Part shown: positions 63,150 to 64,000 of the stretch, in pieces
How positions within the stretch are numbered: position 1 is the first letter of the stretch
Layout of the letters: the number at the start of each line of letters is the position of its first letter
Position numbers and translations under genes: made by a program
Notes under the pieces: generated by a model
Seen by the model: only the letters and a program-made list of their open reading frames with translations
Told to the model about the DNA's origin: nothing
Database searches by the model: none
From: Arthrobacter sp. MYb229
Lineage (GTDB): Bacteria; Actinomycetota; Actinomycetes; Actinomycetales; Micrococcaceae
Assembly (NCBI RefSeq): GCF_002975405.1
Contig: NZ_PCPS01000002.1
Span: forward strand, 248,001 to 312,000
DNA: 64,000 nt
Direction of reading: 5' to 3'

Positions 63150-63578
63150 GTGTAGCGCAACAATCACCGAGCAGCTCGCCGGTACCCCCTGGATGCACCT
63201 CGCCCACAACAACTCGCTGCAGATAAAGCACTGGTAACTCGCGGTCCGCGGTGTCCTTCCGATAGTAGGCGGCGCTCGGACTCGGCGATTGCATGATTCC
63301 GTAGCGCATGTTCCCTGCAGAATCCGTGGCATATGGTGCCAGAAATGAACGCGCCAGGTAGAGGATGTCTCCAGCGGCAATCCGATGCTCGCCGCAGTCG
63401 AAAACACCGCGGGTCTCCCAGCTGACCTCGATGCTTGAAAGCTCTTGTTCGAGCCTGTAGCACTGGCGCTCGTCGGCCACGACCGCGATGATCGGTTCGA
63501 TGAAGTCCAGCTCGGGATAGGGGCTGGGCTGCTCCCCTCCCGAAAAGGATCCTCAGCGTATTTCTGAAAGTTCTGCAT
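63150..63578 (-). pseudogene. hypothetical gene with a frameshift and no proper end
   Basis: From ATG 63578 the frame gives MQNFQKYAEDPFREG. At a GGGG run (about 63536) a one-base shift is needed to continue as 'EQPSPYPELDFIEPIIAVV', 'ADERQCYRLEQELSSIEVSW', 'GVFDCGEHRIAAGDILYLAR' and 'GIMQSPSPSAAYYRKDTADR'. After about 63150 the frame has no stop until it is deep inside the opposite-strand flavoprotein gene, so the true 3' end seems lost. No family recognised. Could also be a real gene with a sequencing indel. Confidence 0.35.
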
Positions 63579-63750
63579 CGCGGCAACTTATATCCTCTTC
63601 AATAAGCGGGCATGCCTGAAGATAACGGGCATTTCGATTGTAGGTGTCCGCTCCAAGACGCCTCCGACCAGGTTGTTCCGAACGGCTGTGCGCAGCGTGC
63701 TTCATGGAATCCGCTTCGGCGGGTTTTAGGCCGCTGGCTAGACTGAGTGG

Positions 63751-64000
63751 GTGATCAACTACACCCTGCGTCAAATACAGTATTTTGTCGCCGTCGCCGA
63801 AACCGGGTCCATCTCTGCGGCCGCCGGCGCCTGCCATATTTCGCAGGCCGCCATGTCGCAGGCGATGGACGAACTTGAACGGGTGGTGGGATCGCAGCTG
63901 CTGGTGCGGCGCCGGGCGCGCGGCGTGGTCCTCACCGCGGTAGGTACGGACTTCCTCCACGATGCCAAGCAGCTGGTGCGCCATGCCGAAGAGGTGCAGG
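63751..64000 (+). CDS. LysR family transcriptional regulator, 3' end outside the window
   Basis: GTG start. The first 83 codons encode a LysR HTH: 'YTLRQIQYFVAVAETGSISAAAGACHISQAAMSQAMDELERVVGSQLLVRR' and 'GVVLTAVGTDFLHDAKQLVRHAEEV', the standard linker helix start. The ribosome site is weak (GACTGAGTGG). Target genes are probably outside the window or the preceding operon. Confidence 0.88.
   Translation, partial: MINYTLRQIQYFVAVAETGSISAAAGACHISQAAMSQAMDELERVVGSQLLVRRRARGVVLTAVGTDFLHDAKQLVRHAEEVQ

Overview
The window is high-GC actinobacterial chromosome. Strong GGAGG-type ribosome sites, a mycothiol-dependent isomerase-family protein, an LCP cell-wall ligase, a DUF6986 aldolase in a ureide cluster and pRiA4b ORF-3-like proteins all fit the Micrococcaceae (Arthrobacter / Glutamicibacter / Paenarthrobacter). 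The genus is an inference from gene content; no rRNA or tRNA gene is present to test it.

Layout. 1-6.9 kb: a five-gene branched-chain-type ABC importer run together with a zinc alcohol dehydrogenase and an L-2-hydroxyglutarate oxidase. 7.1-8.0 kb: a CHAD-domain gene interrupted by an in-frame TAA. 8.3-14.5 kb: an IclR regulator divergent from malic enzyme, malate synthase, a DUF6986 aldolase and (S)-ureidoglycine aminohydrolase, a route from ureides through glyoxylate and malate to pyruvate. 14.6-18.7 kb: an accessory patch with a pRiA4b-like protein, an AT-richer Fic AMP-transferase gene bracketed by two near-identical palindromic 72-73 bp modules, a multiply broken small gene, a small acidic protein, and a DUF2975 gene whose usual HTH partner survives only as a remnant. 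19.2-24.1 kb: formate-THF ligase, a large pRiA4b fusion protein and an LCP protein. 24.3-33.0 kb: LysR and LacI regulators and a complete L-rhamnose operon (mutarotase, isomerase, MFS transporter, aldolase-dehydrogenase fusion, kinase) with two matching operator palindromes. 33.0-39.2 kb: methyltransferase, a paralogue of the pRiA4b fusion N-terminus, DUF1801, MFS exporter, GNAT and SulP. 39.5-42.2 kb: four copies of a hairpin-bearing repeat around thiC, which has a TPP riboswitch. 42.2-45.5 kb: MFS/MarR pair and glycerate kinase. 46.2-49.3 kb: a PRISE-type reductase, then an AT-rich region carrying a 20-codon hydrophobic peptide gene with its own promoter-like box, Shine-Dalgarno site and perfect terminator, then a lipoprotein. 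49.3-53.9 kb: methionine aminopeptidase divergent from a small Xre regulator, the remains of an alcohol dehydrogenase and an aldehyde dehydrogenase, and a CdaR/GntP pair. 54.1-60.1 kb: a large ATPase-LuxR regulator divergent from hpaC-hpaB and a Tat-exported metallo-beta-lactamase-fold hydrolase. 60.4-63.1 kb: a SAM-I riboswitch upstream of two acyl-CoA-dehydrogenase-like flavoproteins, probably for organosulfur use. The window ends in the N-terminus of a LysR regulator.

Most of the window is carbon, sulfur and cofactor metabolism. The least explained parts are the micro-gene at 48.08 kb, the four-copy RNA-like repeat at 39.5-42.15 kb and the Fic cassette at 16.0-17.3 kb.
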